39,176 nucleotides of DNA, from contig JALUFE010000057.1 of assembly GCA_027052175.1 (NCBI GenBank), forward strand, positions 1 to 39,176, read 5' to 3'. A program made the position numbers and the translations under genes. The notes below the pieces were generated by a model. That model was not told where the DNA came from, did no database searches, and saw only the letters and a list, made by a program, of their open reading frames with translations. The first letter of the stretch is position 1; every line of letters begins with the position of its first letter. The DNA is from Helicobacteraceae bacterium (GTDB taxonomy: Bacteria > Campylobacterota > Campylobacteria > Campylobacterales > Sulfurimonadaceae). Positions 16,062 through 25,212 of the stretch are shown piece after piece.

Positions 16062-18305
16062 ATGATCAAATTTACTATAGACAATGTCCCGGTAGAAGCC
16101 AAAAAAGGTGAAACTATCCTTGAAGTGGCAAGACGCTACGGCATCTACATTCCGACTATGTGCTACATCTCCAAGACGAGTCCATGTGCAAGTTGTCGCA
16201 TCTGTTCCGTAGAAGTCAGAGGAGTCGAGGGGTTTGTTCTGAGTTGTAACACGCCGCCGACACCGGGCATCGAAGTCGTTACCAATTCCGAGAAACTGGA
16301 AGAGGAACGAACCAACATCATGAAGCTCTACGACGTCAACCATCCGCTTGAGTGTGGTGTGTGCGACAAATCGGGAGAGTGTGATCTGCAAAATATGACG
16401 CTGGAATTCAATGTCGGTCAGCAAAATTTTTCTGCCAAAGATCAGTACCGGCCTGTAAAGCACTGGAGTCTTATCGACTACGATCCGGCTCTCTGCATTC
16501 TTTGTGAAAAGTGTGTGCACGTCTGTAACGAGGTTATCGGAGATGATGCGATAGAAATTAAAATGGGTGGTTATAAATCGACCATCGTTCCAAAAGGAAG
16601 TGAGACGCTTGACTGTACATTCTGTGGAGAGTGTATTGCTGTGTGTCCTGTAGGAGCACTTGTGTCCAGTGGCTTTAAATACAGAGCGAATGCTTGGGAA
16701 CTTACAAAAATTCCGGCAACGTGTGCACACTGCAGTGCAGGATGTCCGCTTGAGTACGAGGTACGACATACTGGACTGAATGGAGAGAAAGCGATCTTCA
16801 GAGTAAAAAACAACTTCGAATACGCTACGCTTTGCGGAGCGGGACGATTCGGATACGATTTCGATACTAAACCGACAAACGACGACAAGATAATGAGCAG
16901 AGCGGTAGAAGCATTCCAAAAAGCGGATGCCGTTATCTTCAGCTCTATTATCACAAACGAAGAGGCTCTGATTTTACAGCGTTTGAAAGAGAAACTCGGT
17001 GTAAAACTCATCAATGAAGATGCGAGGCTGTTTGGTAGATTTATGAATGGTTTTGCAAGTACAAGCGGCAAAAAGCTTTACAGTGCCGATCTTGAGGATG
17101 TGAAAAAGAGTGATGCAATCATTCTGCTTGGAACACAGATAGCGACGGACAACCCGGGAGTTCGTTACGCTATGACGGTTGCAAGCAAGCAAAACGGAGC
17201 GAAGATATCCTACTTCCACCCTATAGAGGATGCGCTGTTGCAAAACGTCGTGACACAGTTTGTCAAAATGGAAGCGGGTACGGAAGAGGGTGTTGTGGCA
17301 CTTCTTGCCAAGGAGTTGCTTAAAAATGCGGAACTTCCGGCTGAAGTGAGCGCCTTCTTTGAAGATCTCGATGAAGGGTACCTGGATGCAGAAAGCAATG
17401 TCGGTGAAGAAGAATTCGCTCAAATGAGTGTACATTTCAAAAGAGCCAAGAAAAAGACATTGATCGCCGGACCGGATCTTTTTGCACATAAGAGAGCTGA
17501 AAACATTGCGAAACTACTGGGCTTGATAGAAAAGTACAGCGAATACAATGTGCTTGTCGTCCCCAAAGAGGTTAATTCGCTCGGTGTAAGCCTGCTTTGT
17601 GATCTCGATGCACCGGCTAAAGAGTTGAATACGGTGGGTTACAACGCAAAAGGCGGTTTCACGATTTCAAGTTTGCATGAAGATGCGGATATGATCGTTC
17701 CTGCACTCAATCAGCAGGAGGGAACGGTTACAAGCATCGACAAAAGAGTATTGCCGACAAATGCAGCACTTGGATTCGACGGTCCTTGTCTTAACGATAT
17801 TGCAAACGAACTTGGAGTTTTCAAAAAGTATACGGTCGATTACACGAAAGAGCTCGGTATGGTGAACGAAGCTTACGAATGTGTAGATTTTGATACATTG
17901 GAGAACTTTTTGGGCACTCTCGGTGAGGATAAGAGAGGATATAAGCTAAAAAATAGCGATGTTTCTGTAAACTTCAGCATAGAAGAGGTGGCGGAGCTGC
18001 CGGAATTTAACGGAACGGTTGTATATCACGCAGATCCGGTGTTGCAGTTCAACGCCTATACGGCACGTGCCAAAGAGCTGCCAAAAGAGAGAGAACTCCG
18101 AGGTTCGGCACAGTTTGCCATAGCGGCGAAGATCAAAAACGGGGAGAAGGTGCGCATCGATCTCGGTGATGTGCAGATTGAGCGGATCTTTAGAGTCGAT
18201 GATAAATTAAAAGGAACGGTTGCGATCAACCCGACTTTTGACATTGAGATCAATCCAAATCGATACAGATTTGAAAAATCCAAAATAGAAAGAGTGGAGT
18301 CATGA
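16062..18305 (+). CDS. nuoG: NADH-quinone oxidoreductase subunit G, first copy
   Basis: The 747-residue iron-sulfur subunit has a complete cluster set: N1b ligands C34, C45, C48, C62; N5 ligands H94, C98, C101, C107; two ferredoxin-type sets C145/148/151/155 and C185/188/191/195; and an N7-type set C221, C224, C228, C258 in CAHCSAGC and LCGAGRFG. The rest is a molybdopterin-oxidoreductase-like domain without a cofactor role in complex I. I chose the ATG at 16062 because AGGAGG (16049-16054) is 7 bases before it; the ATG at 16056 is too close to that site. The stop overlaps the second nuoG as ATGA. Confidence 0.95.
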   Translation: MIKFTIDNVPVEAKKGETILEVARRYGIYIPTMCYISKTSPCASCRICSVEVRGVEGFVLSCNTPPTPGIEVVTNSEKLEEERTNIMKLYDVNHPLECGVCDKSGECDLQNMTLEFNVGQQNFSAKDQYRPVKHWSLIDYDPALCILCEKCVHVCNEVIGDDAIEIKMGGYKSTIVPKGSETLDCTFCGECIAVCPVGALVSSGFKYRANAWELTKIPATCAHCSAGCPLEYEVRHTGLNGEKAIFRVKNNFEYATLCGAGRFGYDFDTKPTNDDKIMSRAVEAFQKADAVIFSSIITNEEALILQRLKEKLGVKLINEDARLFGRFMNGFASTSGKKLYSADLEDVKKSDAIILLGTQIATDNPGVRYAMTVASKQNGAKISYFHPIEDALLQNVVTQFVKMEAGTEEGVVALLAKELLKNAELPAEVSAFFEDLDEGYLDAESNVGEEEFAQMSVHFKRAKKKTLIAGPDLFAHKRAENIAKLLGLIEKYSEYNVLVVPKEVNSLGVSLLCDLDAPAKELNTVGYNAKGGFTISSLHEDADMIVPALNQQEGTVTSIDKRVLPTNAALGFDGPCLNDIANELGVFKKYTVDYTKELGMVNEAYECVDFDTLENFLGTLGEDKRGYKLKNSDVSVNFSIEEVAELPEFNGTVVYHADPVLQFNAYTARAKELPKERELRGSAQFAIAAKIKNGEKVRIDLGDVQIERIFRVDDKLKGTVAINPTFDIEINPNRYRFEKSKIERVES

Positions 18306-20788
18306 GTAAGATTACGATAACGATCGATGGCAAAGAGATAGAAACCGAGGCCGGTGAATACGTTCTCAATGCCGCTCGTGCAAACGGAATATTTATCCCT
18401 GCTATTTGTTATCTGACGCGGTGTAGTCCTACACTTGCATGTCGTATTTGCCTTGTAGAGGCGGACGGCAAACAGGTATATGCCTGTAATGCCAAAGCTA
18501 AAAACGGCATGAATATAACTACAAGCACGGAAAATATAGAAAAAGAGCGCCGTGCCATTATGGAAGTGTATGACGTAAATCATCCACTTCAGTGTGGCGT
18601 GTGTGATCAAAGTGGAGAGTGTGAACTTCAAAATTATACACTTGAGATGGGTGTGGACTCTCAAAGCTACGCTATCAAAGATATTCACAGAGAGGCAAAG
18701 GATTGGGGCCACCTTCATTATGATCCGGGTCTTTGTATTGTTTGTGAACGGTGTGTAACCGCTTGTAAAGATATGATCGGTGATACGTCGCTCAAAACAG
18801 TTCCAAGAGGAGCGGATGCGATCGATGCGAGTTTCAAAGAGAGCATGCCCAAAGATGCCTATGCGATGTGGAACAAGCTCAACAAATCGCTCATAGGGCT
18901 TACAAGCGGCGGAGAGATGCTTGATTGTACAAAGTGTGGAGAGTGTGCGGCGGTTTGTCCCGTCGGTGCACTTGTCGATACACACTATATCTATACGACC
19001 AATGCATGGGAGTGTGAGCAGATTCCTGCCACTTGTGGACACTGTAGTGCCGGCTGCCAGATATTTTACGATGTAAAACACACATCGATAGAGAGCGACG
19101 AACCTAAAATTTACCGTGTAACGAACGAGTGGAACTACGTTTCCCTTTGTGGAGCCGGACGATACGGATTTGATTATCAAAACAGAGTCGAAGGGAAAGA
19201 TGAAGCAGCCTTCAAAAAAGCGATAGAGGCTTTCAAAAAAGCTGATACTATCGAGTTCACTTCGACGATAACCAATGAGGAAGCGCTGATATTGCAGCGT
19301 CTCAAAGAGAAGTTCGGTTACAAACTTGTCAATAAAGAGGCAAGAAGCTTCCAGGAATTTCTCAAAAATTACTCTGAGGTATCGGGTAAAATGTTGTGGG
19401 GAAGTGATCTGGAAGAGGTGCACGACTCCGACTTCGTCGTTTCTGTCGGTATGGCGATAAAGAGCGACAATCCAAATGCACGCTATGCTCTTAACAATTC
19501 GATGAAGATGAATAAAGGTGCGGCTCTTTATTTTCATCCGCTGAAAGATCCGGTGATAGAAGGGCTTGGAAAAAATATCGTTCCTATCTATCATGAACCG
19601 CTGAAAGAAGAAGCGGTGCTTTATCTGCTTCTTGATCTTTTCGGCGATAAAGAAAAACTGCCCAAAGAGATAGTTGATTATCTCGCTTCATTCCACTCAA
19701 AAGAGATGGAGACGAAAAAAGAGGTTGTCAAAGAAAAGGTGACCGAAGTCGTTAAAGTCAAGAAAGTGGATGAAGAGAGCGGTGAAGAGATAGAAGTCGA
19801 AGAAGAACAGACGAAAATGGTGAACAAAACCGTCGAAAAAGAGGTCGAAGTTGATAAAAATGCATTGTATGACATTGTCGGTCTCCCTGCGAAGTTTGAT
19901 GAGACGTTGGAAAAACTACTGAAGAAAAAAGAGAAGTTCGCACTGATGGTCGGACCTGATTTCTATGCACATCCAAGAAGCAGAAATCTTGCAAAACTCA
20001 CAGCACTGATAGAAAAGTATTCACCGTTCGAACTCGTTATCGTTCCGCCGCTGACCAACTCGTTAGGTGTTGCGCTTATCAACGATCTTGATGACGAAAG
20101 AGGCGAGTTTGCGGTCGGATACAACGTCGAAGCAGATTTTACGCTCAGTGCGTTGGGAGACGGTGATCTTGACATGCCGGCCATCAATCAGCAGGAGGGA
20201 ACGCTCACGAGTGTCAACAAGCGTGTCAATCCAACCAATGCAGCCGTACCGTACAGAGGTTATGAACTCAATGATATCGCTTCCGCACTTGGTCTTGAAG
20301 CGGAACTGACTATAAACTATACCAAAGAGCTTCCGACTGAAAAAGGCTTTAGGTCCGAAGAGTTCGACAATCTTCCAAATTACTGGGAAAATGACGGTAC
20401 CGAGGTGCGTGGATACAGACTTGAAAACATAAGTGTGGAGAGCGCAGCGGATGAAAATGTCGAACCGTTTACGGAGGAGAGACTCGATGGACAACTTGTC
20501 TACCTTGCCAATCCGGTTCGTCAGTTCACTCCGTTTACTCACAAAACGACCAATCTCGATGAGAAGAGTGGTCTGTATATGAGTGAAGAGTATCTGCAAG
20601 GCAGTGACTTTAACGAAGGAGAGAGCGTGAAAGTCAAAACGGAAAAAGGTGAGTTGGTGACACAAATCGTGTGTGACAACAAGATTGCGGGAGAGATCTT
20701 TGTTCTTCCGACATTCGATAAAAATCTCAAATCAGAGGCGCTCTTTGGCGGTTACCGCTTCAGTGTAGCTTCGATAGAAAAGGTGTAA
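18302..20788 (+). CDS. nuoG: NADH-quinone oxidoreductase subunit G, second copy
   Basis: The 828-residue paralogue of the preceding subunit keeps every cluster ligand: C36, C47, C50, C62; H94, C98, C101, C107; C145/148/151/155; C209/212/215/219; and N7-type C245, C248, C252, C283. Two insertions set it apart: about 25 residues between the two ferredoxin motifs (around 171-200), and about 50 residues at 466-517 made almost only of Lys, Glu and Val, likely a helical or coiled-coil excursion. Both copies share the C-terminal NQQEGT-TS--KRV-PTNAA block, so they arose by duplication. Two nuoG genes are known from other Campylobacterota. Confidence 0.94.
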   Translation: MSKITITIDGKEIETEAGEYVLNAARANGIFIPAICYLTRCSPTLACRICLVEADGKQVYACNAKAKNGMNITTSTENIEKERRAIMEVYDVNHPLQCGVCDQSGECELQNYTLEMGVDSQSYAIKDIHREAKDWGHLHYDPGLCIVCERCVTACKDMIGDTSLKTVPRGADAIDASFKESMPKDAYAMWNKLNKSLIGLTSGGEMLDCTKCGECAAVCPVGALVDTHYIYTTNAWECEQIPATCGHCSAGCQIFYDVKHTSIESDEPKIYRVTNEWNYVSLCGAGRYGFDYQNRVEGKDEAAFKKAIEAFKKADTIEFTSTITNEEALILQRLKEKFGYKLVNKEARSFQEFLKNYSEVSGKMLWGSDLEEVHDSDFVVSVGMAIKSDNPNARYALNNSMKMNKGAALYFHPLKDPVIEGLGKNIVPIYHEPLKEEAVLYLLLDLFGDKEKLPKEIVDYLASFHSKEMETKKEVVKEKVTEVVKVKKVDEESGEEIEVEEEQTKMVNKTVEKEVEVDKNALYDIVGLPAKFDETLEKLLKKKEKFALMVGPDFYAHPRSRNLAKLTALIEKYSPFELVIVPPLTNSLGVALINDLDDERGEFAVGYNVEADFTLSALGDGDLDMPAINQQEGTLTSVNKRVNPTNAAVPYRGYELNDIASALGLEAELTINYTKELPTEKGFRSEEFDNLPNYWENDGTEVRGYRLENISVESAADENVEPFTEERLDGQLVYLANPVRQFTPFTHKTTNLDEKSGLYMSEEYLQGSDFNEGESVKVKTEKGELVTQIVCDNKIAGEIFVLPTFDKNLKSEALFGGYRFSVASIEKV

Positions 20789-20791
20789 GAT

Positions 20792-21772
20792 ATGGATATG
20801 GCATACTTGATAGCGACAATCATCAAGATTGTTGTGATTTTACTAGTATTTTCGGCACTTGCCGGGCTTGGGACATATTTCGAGCGAAAGGTGCTTGCAT
20901 TTATGCAAAGACGTCTTGGACCTATGTATGTCGGTCCATACGGACTTTTACAAATTGCGGCTGACGGTATCAAGCTCTTTACCAAAGAGGATATCATTCC
21001 AGCAAATGTCGTCAAACCGATCTTTAAGATAGCTCCTGTTATTACGGCTGCAACTGCTTTTATGGCTGCGGCGGCGATACCTTTTCTGCCGAGTTTCACA
21101 ATCGGCGGTTACGAGGTCAAGCCGATAGTAGCAGATGTCAACATCGGGCTTTTGTATATTTTCGGTGTAATGGGAGTCGGACTTTACGGTCCACTCTTGG
21201 GGGGGATGGCTTCGGCGAACAAATGGTCGCTCATTTCCGCTGCTCGTAGTGCGGCGGTTTTCATCTCGTATGAAGTTGTAACGGGATTGGCCATTCTCGC
21301 TCCTGTAATGATGGTTGGATCTTTGTCGCTTGTTGATTTCAACAACTGGCAGATAGAGCATGGCTGGATTGTTTGGTATCAGCCATTGGCGTTTATTCTC
21401 TTCTGGATAGCTGCGTTTGCAGAGACGGGAAGAACACCGTTTCACCTTATTGCGAATGATCATGAGATTATCGACGGTTTCGGTACGGAATACTCCGGTA
21501 TGCGATGGGGTCTTTTCTTCATCGGTGAATATGCCAATATGTTTTTTATTTCATTCGTCATTCCACTTGTTTTCCTTGGCGGATTTGGAGAGGGAACATT
21601 CGTCGATGCGCTGTTATTCCTTGGTAAGATGTCCTTTTTCTTCTTCTTCTTCCTTTGGACGAGAGCGGCATGGCCTGATGTTAGACCGGATCAGTTGATG
21701 TGGCTGTGTTGGAAAGTTTTGATGCCGCTTGCGGTAATCAATGTCGTTATCACCGGCATAGTGATGATGTGA
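20792..21772 (+). CDS. nuoH: NADH-quinone oxidoreductase subunit H
   Basis: The 326-residue membrane subunit, about eight spans, closes the quinone chamber at the base of the peripheral arm. It has LAGLGTYFERKVLAFMQRR and GPYGLLQIAADGIKLFTKED, both standard. The cytoplasmic loop reads ETGRTPFHLIANDHE (211-225), whereas most NuoH have ETNRAPFDLPEAEAE there: the aspartate is histidine (H218) and the PE pair is lost. The downstream GTEYSGMRW is normal. An in-frame ATG two codons later could also be the start. It begins 3 bp after the second nuoG. Confidence 0.96.
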   Translation: MDMAYLIATIIKIVVILLVFSALAGLGTYFERKVLAFMQRRLGPMYVGPYGLLQIAADGIKLFTKEDIIPANVVKPIFKIAPVITAATAFMAAAAIPFLPSFTIGGYEVKPIVADVNIGLLYIFGVMGVGLYGPLLGGMASANKWSLISAARSAAVFISYEVVTGLAILAPVMMVGSLSLVDFNNWQIEHGWIVWYQPLAFILFWIAAFAETGRTPFHLIANDHEIIDGFGTEYSGMRWGLFFIGEYANMFFISFVIPLVFLGGFGEGTFVDALLFLGKMSFFFFFFLWTRAAWPDVRPDQLMWLCWKVLMPLAVINVVITGIVMM

Positions 21773-21785
21773 GAGGAGTGAGAAG

Positions 21786-22403
21786 ATGAGCAATAGTGAA
21801 ATGTTTAGAGACAGAAATATCAGTGAAGATTACTTTCTGATCGATATAGAAGAGTATCCGACAACACCATGGGACAAGTTCAAGCGAGTTGTGAAACGAT
21901 CTCTCAAAGGGGAGCTTTTTGTAGGTCTATGGGTCGTGCTTCGAGAAATGATCAAATTTGACATTCATACGGTTCAGTATCCGGAGGAGAAGCTACCTAT
22001 AGGTCCTAGATACAGGGCGGTACATCAAATGAAGCGCCTGTGGGAAAGTGGAACGGAACGATGCATCGGATGTGGGTTGTGCGAGAAGATTTGCATCTCA
22101 AACTGTATCAGAATGGAAACAAGATACGATGAAAATCAGCGAAAAGAAGTGGGTGAGTACAGCATCAATCTTGGTAGATGCATCTTCTGCGGCTACTGTG
22201 CGGAAGTGTGTCCGGAACTTGCGATCACTCACGGTGGTGAGTATGAGAACGCAAGCGAGCAAAGAGAACATTTCATTCTTTACGAAGATATGCTTACGCC
22301 GATTGATGACGTTCTAAACAAAAAACAAAAAGAGTTCCAGGGATTTGGAGCTATAACACCGCATGAGGACGAGAGGCTGAAGAAGACGCCTCTTGCGTAT
22401 TAA
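21786..22403 (+). CDS. nuoI: NADH-quinone oxidoreductase subunit I
   Basis: The 205-residue ferredoxin-like subunit binds two [4Fe-4S] clusters, N6a and N6b: C93, C96, C99, C103 and C132, C135, C138, C142. The first motif ends CISNC instead of the usual CP, which adds a cysteine (C107). An amphipathic N-terminal part (residues about 30-60) anchors it on the membrane arm in known structures. AGGAGTGAGAAG upstream serves as ribosome-binding site. Confidence 0.96.
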   Translation: MSNSEMFRDRNISEDYFLIDIEEYPTTPWDKFKRVVKRSLKGELFVGLWVVLREMIKFDIHTVQYPEEKLPIGPRYRAVHQMKRLWESGTERCIGCGLCEKICISNCIRMETRYDENQRKEVGEYSINLGRCIFCGYCAEVCPELAITHGGEYENASEQREHFILYEDMLTPIDDVLNKKQKEFQGFGAITPHEDERLKKTPLAY

Positions 22404-22413
22404 GGAGTAGGTT

Positions 22414-22977
22414 ATGTTTGAAACAGTATCTTTTTATCTGTTTGCGTTCTTGGTAATAGTGTCGTTTTGGATCGCCGTTACGACATCGCAGGCACTTTAT
22501 GCGCTCACTGCGCTTGCTGCCGGGATGATTTTGATCTCAGGATTTTACTTCACGCTCGGAGCGGACTTTTTGGGTGCTATCCAGATAATCGTTTACTCCG
22601 GTGCGGTTTTGGCTCTGTATGCGTTTGGTATGATGTTTTTCGATACGACAAGAGAGGTTAAAGAGAAAAATCCGAACAAGATGGTAGTCGGTACACTCGC
22701 CGTGCTTGCAACGATTTTGACCATAGCCATTGTTGCTGCACCGATTCTCTCAACTAACATCGTCGCTTTTTATCCGAGTGTTGAGAATGTAGGAAATACA
22801 CAGCAGATCGGTGTTGTTTTATTTACGAAATATCTCGTTCCGTTCGAAGTTGCCGCAGTTATGCTGCTTGTAGCGATGATAGCCGGTATTGTCCTTGCAG
22901 GGAAAAAGATGGATGTCTCATTGACGAAACTTGGCGAAGATGAGATAGAAAAACACAAAGCACAGGAGCTGGTATAA
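22414..22977 (+). CDS. nuoJ: NADH-quinone oxidoreductase subunit J
   Basis: The 187-residue membrane subunit has five predicted spans. The third contains the family motif FLGAIQIIVYSGAVLALYAFGMM, whose helix turns during the catalytic cycle in known structures. A short charged tail follows the last span. The stop overlaps the nuoK start (TAATG). Confidence 0.95.
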   Translation: MFETVSFYLFAFLVIVSFWIAVTTSQALYALTALAAGMILISGFYFTLGADFLGAIQIIVYSGAVLALYAFGMMFFDTTREVKEKNPNKMVVGTLAVLATILTIAIVAAPILSTNIVAFYPSVENVGNTQQIGVVLFTKYLVPFEVAAVMLLVAMIAGIVLAGKKMDVSLTKLGEDEIEKHKAQELV

Positions 22978-23282
22978 TGGAAATAACACTGAATCACTAT
23001 CTTGTTCTTGCAACAATACTCTTTGGAATAGGTTTGTACGGTGTGATGCGAAGAAAAAATCTTCTCATGCTCTTTTTTGCTACGGAGATTTTGCTAAACT
23101 CCGTCAATATCGGATTTGCCGCTATATCGCACTATTATGGCGATTTGACGGGGCAGATGTTTGCTTTTTTTATCATCGCCATTGCAGCGAGCGAAGTTGC
23201 AGTCGGATTGGGACTGCTGATAGTCTGGTACAAGAGACATAACAGCATCGACCTTGATGAAATGTCGCTAATGAGAGGATAG
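22977..23282 (+). CDS. nuoK: NADH-quinone oxidoreductase subunit K
   Basis: The 101-residue subunit has three spans and the two buried glutamates of the family, E39 in LLMLFFATEILLNSVNI and E73 in ASEVAVGLGLLI. It links the quinone chamber to the antiporter-like subunits. Length is exactly that expected. Confidence 0.96.
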   Translation: MEITLNHYLVLATILFGIGLYGVMRRKNLLMLFFATEILLNSVNIGFAAISHYYGDLTGQMFAFFIIAIAASEVAVGLGLLIVWYKRHNSIDLDEMSLMRG

Positions 23283-23286
23283 TAAT

Positions 23287-25212
23287 ATGGAAAAATATCT
23301 ATACATCGCGCTGTTTGCGCCACTTGTGAGCTCGCTTTTTGCGGCACTCTTCACGGCTCAGCCCAAGAAGCAATTTGTCGGAGTAGTCGCAAGTATTTTG
23401 ATCTTTGTCTCCTTTATAAGTAGTTCAGTGCTGCTTATGTATCTTTACAAGGGAGGAGAGCCGGTACATGTCGAAATGATGACATGGATGGCGGCGGGAG
23501 GCCTTTACATCCCGTTTGGATTTGTAGTTGATCAAGTCAGTGCTGTTATGATGATGGTTGTCACACTGGTCTCCACTGTTGTTCATGTCTACTCCAACGG
23601 ATATATGGATCACGACAAAAGTTTCAACCGTTTTTTTGCCTGGCTTTCGGCATTCGTCTTCTCGATGATGGTTCTTGTGATGAGTGATAACTTCGCCGGT
23701 CTCTTTATAGGATGGGAAGGTGTCGGACTTTGTTCATGGGGACTTATCGGCTTCTGGTATGGTAAAGAGAGTGCGACTTGGGCTGCCAATGAAGCTTTCA
23801 TTATGAACCGTATTGCAGACCTTGGTATGCTCATCGGTCTTTTTCTTGTGTATTGGAACACCGGAACACTTCAGTACGAAGAAGCGTTTGCGAAACTTCC
23901 TGCGTTGGATACGGCGACATTGACTTGGACTGGAATCTTCCTCTTTATCGGTGCAATGGGTAAGTCGGCACAATTCCCGTTGCATACATGGCTTGCCGAT
24001 GCGATGGAAGGCCCGACTCCGGTTTCAGCACTTATCCATGCTGCGACGATGGTTACGGCGGGTGTTTATCTCGTTATTCGCGCGCATCCGTTGTATGATT
24101 TGATTCCGCATGTTGGACTCTTTATCGCCAGCCTCGGTGCGTTCGTCGCGATGTTCGCTGCTTCTATGGCACTTGTCAATCGAGATATGAAACGAATCAT
24201 CGCATACTCCACACTTTCTCAACTTGGGTATATGTTTGCTGCAGCAGGTCTGGGAGCGTATTGGGTGGCACTTTTCCACTTGATGGCACACGCTTTCTTC
24301 AAAGCGCTCCTCTTCCTTGGAGCAGGTAATGTTATGCATGCGATGGATGATGAACTCGATCCGTTTAAAATGGGTGGACTCAAAGAGAAAATGAAGTGGA
24401 CATGGATTATGATGACGATCGCCTCATTTGCACTTGCAGGTGTCTTTCCGCTTGCCGGCTTCTACTCTAAAGATGCGATTCTCGAATCCTCGTTTGTGGA
24501 GCATCACTATGTTATCTATACCGTATTGTTGGTTACTGCCGGTTTGACGGCATTTTATTCATTTAGACTGGTTGCGCTTATCTTCCATGGAGAAGAGCGT
24601 TACAAGCTATTTGGTATTCATCCGCATGAAGCATACAAGTATATGCTTGTAGCGATGAGTCCGCTTCTTATTTTGGCAATGATTGCAGGTGCGTTCAGAC
24701 ATACATTCTTCGAATTTGTAGAAGAGGCTCTCCACGCAATGCATTATCATATTCATTCAGAAGTTACGATTTGGATCATGACAATTGGTACCCAGGCATT
24801 CGTAATCGCGATGATAGTTTATGCCTATAAAAAATATGCCAGAAGAGGTATCAAAGTACCTGATGGTACAAGCGAAGTGGAGCAGAGTTTTATGTACCAA
24901 TTGCTTTTCAATCAGTATTATATTCCATACTTCTATGAAGAGTACATCGTAAAACCATACAAAGAGCTCTCTGAAGTGTTCTGGAAAAGAGTGGATATTA
25001 AAATCGTTGATGCAACCGTCGACGGAATCGCCAAAGTGCTATATTCTACAGGTGCAACAACACGTGGAATGCAAAATGGCAATCTCTCTACTATGCTTCG
25101 TTGGATGGTAGTGGGTCTTGTTATTTTGCTTGTCATTGCTGTGGCTATAGGCCTTGGCGCAAGATATTCTGAAGAAATGTCGCTATTTCTATCAGGTTTA
25201 GGAGTTAAATAA
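23287..25212 (+). CDS. nuoL: NADH-quinone oxidoreductase subunit L
   Basis: The 641-residue distal antiporter-like proton pump has about 16 membrane spans. It shows the glutamate of span 5 (FIGWEGVGLCSWGLIGFWY) and the lysine of the broken helix 7 (GAMGKSAQFPLHTWLADAM), then EGPTPVSALIHAATMVTAG. The C-terminal part includes the long lateral helix and the final anchoring span. It follows nuoK by 4 bp and abuts nuoM. Confidence 0.97.
   Translation: MEKYLYIALFAPLVSSLFAALFTAQPKKQFVGVVASILIFVSFISSSVLLMYLYKGGEPVHVEMMTWMAAGGLYIPFGFVVDQVSAVMMMVVTLVSTVVHVYSNGYMDHDKSFNRFFAWLSAFVFSMMVLVMSDNFAGLFIGWEGVGLCSWGLIGFWYGKESATWAANEAFIMNRIADLGMLIGLFLVYWNTGTLQYEEAFAKLPALDTATLTWTGIFLFIGAMGKSAQFPLHTWLADAMEGPTPVSALIHAATMVTAGVYLVIRAHPLYDLIPHVGLFIASLGAFVAMFAASMALVNRDMKRIIAYSTLSQLGYMFAAAGLGAYWVALFHLMAHAFFKALLFLGAGNVMHAMDDELDPFKMGGLKEKMKWTWIMMTIASFALAGVFPLAGFYSKDAILESSFVEHHYVIYTVLLVTAGLTAFYSFRLVALIFHGEERYKLFGIHPHEAYKYMLVAMSPLLILAMIAGAFRHTFFEFVEEALHAMHYHIHSEVTIWIMTIGTQAFVIAMIVYAYKKYARRGIKVPDGTSEVEQSFMYQLLFNQYYIPYFYEEYIVKPYKELSEVFWKRVDIKIVDATVDGIAKVLYSTGATTRGMQNGNLSTMLRWMVVGLVILLVIAVAIGLGARYSEEMSLFLSGLGVK

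Noticed and set aside
18056-19594. Long open frame (512 codons) on the minus strand
   Set aside because: It lies wholly antisense to the two nuoG genes, has no recognisable family, and its composition reflects the codon use of the plus-strand genes.
21630-21660. TTC repeat in nuoH as a phase-variable tract
   Set aside because: It encodes a run of phenylalanines in a membrane span; it is short and triplet-based, so slippage would not shift the frame.
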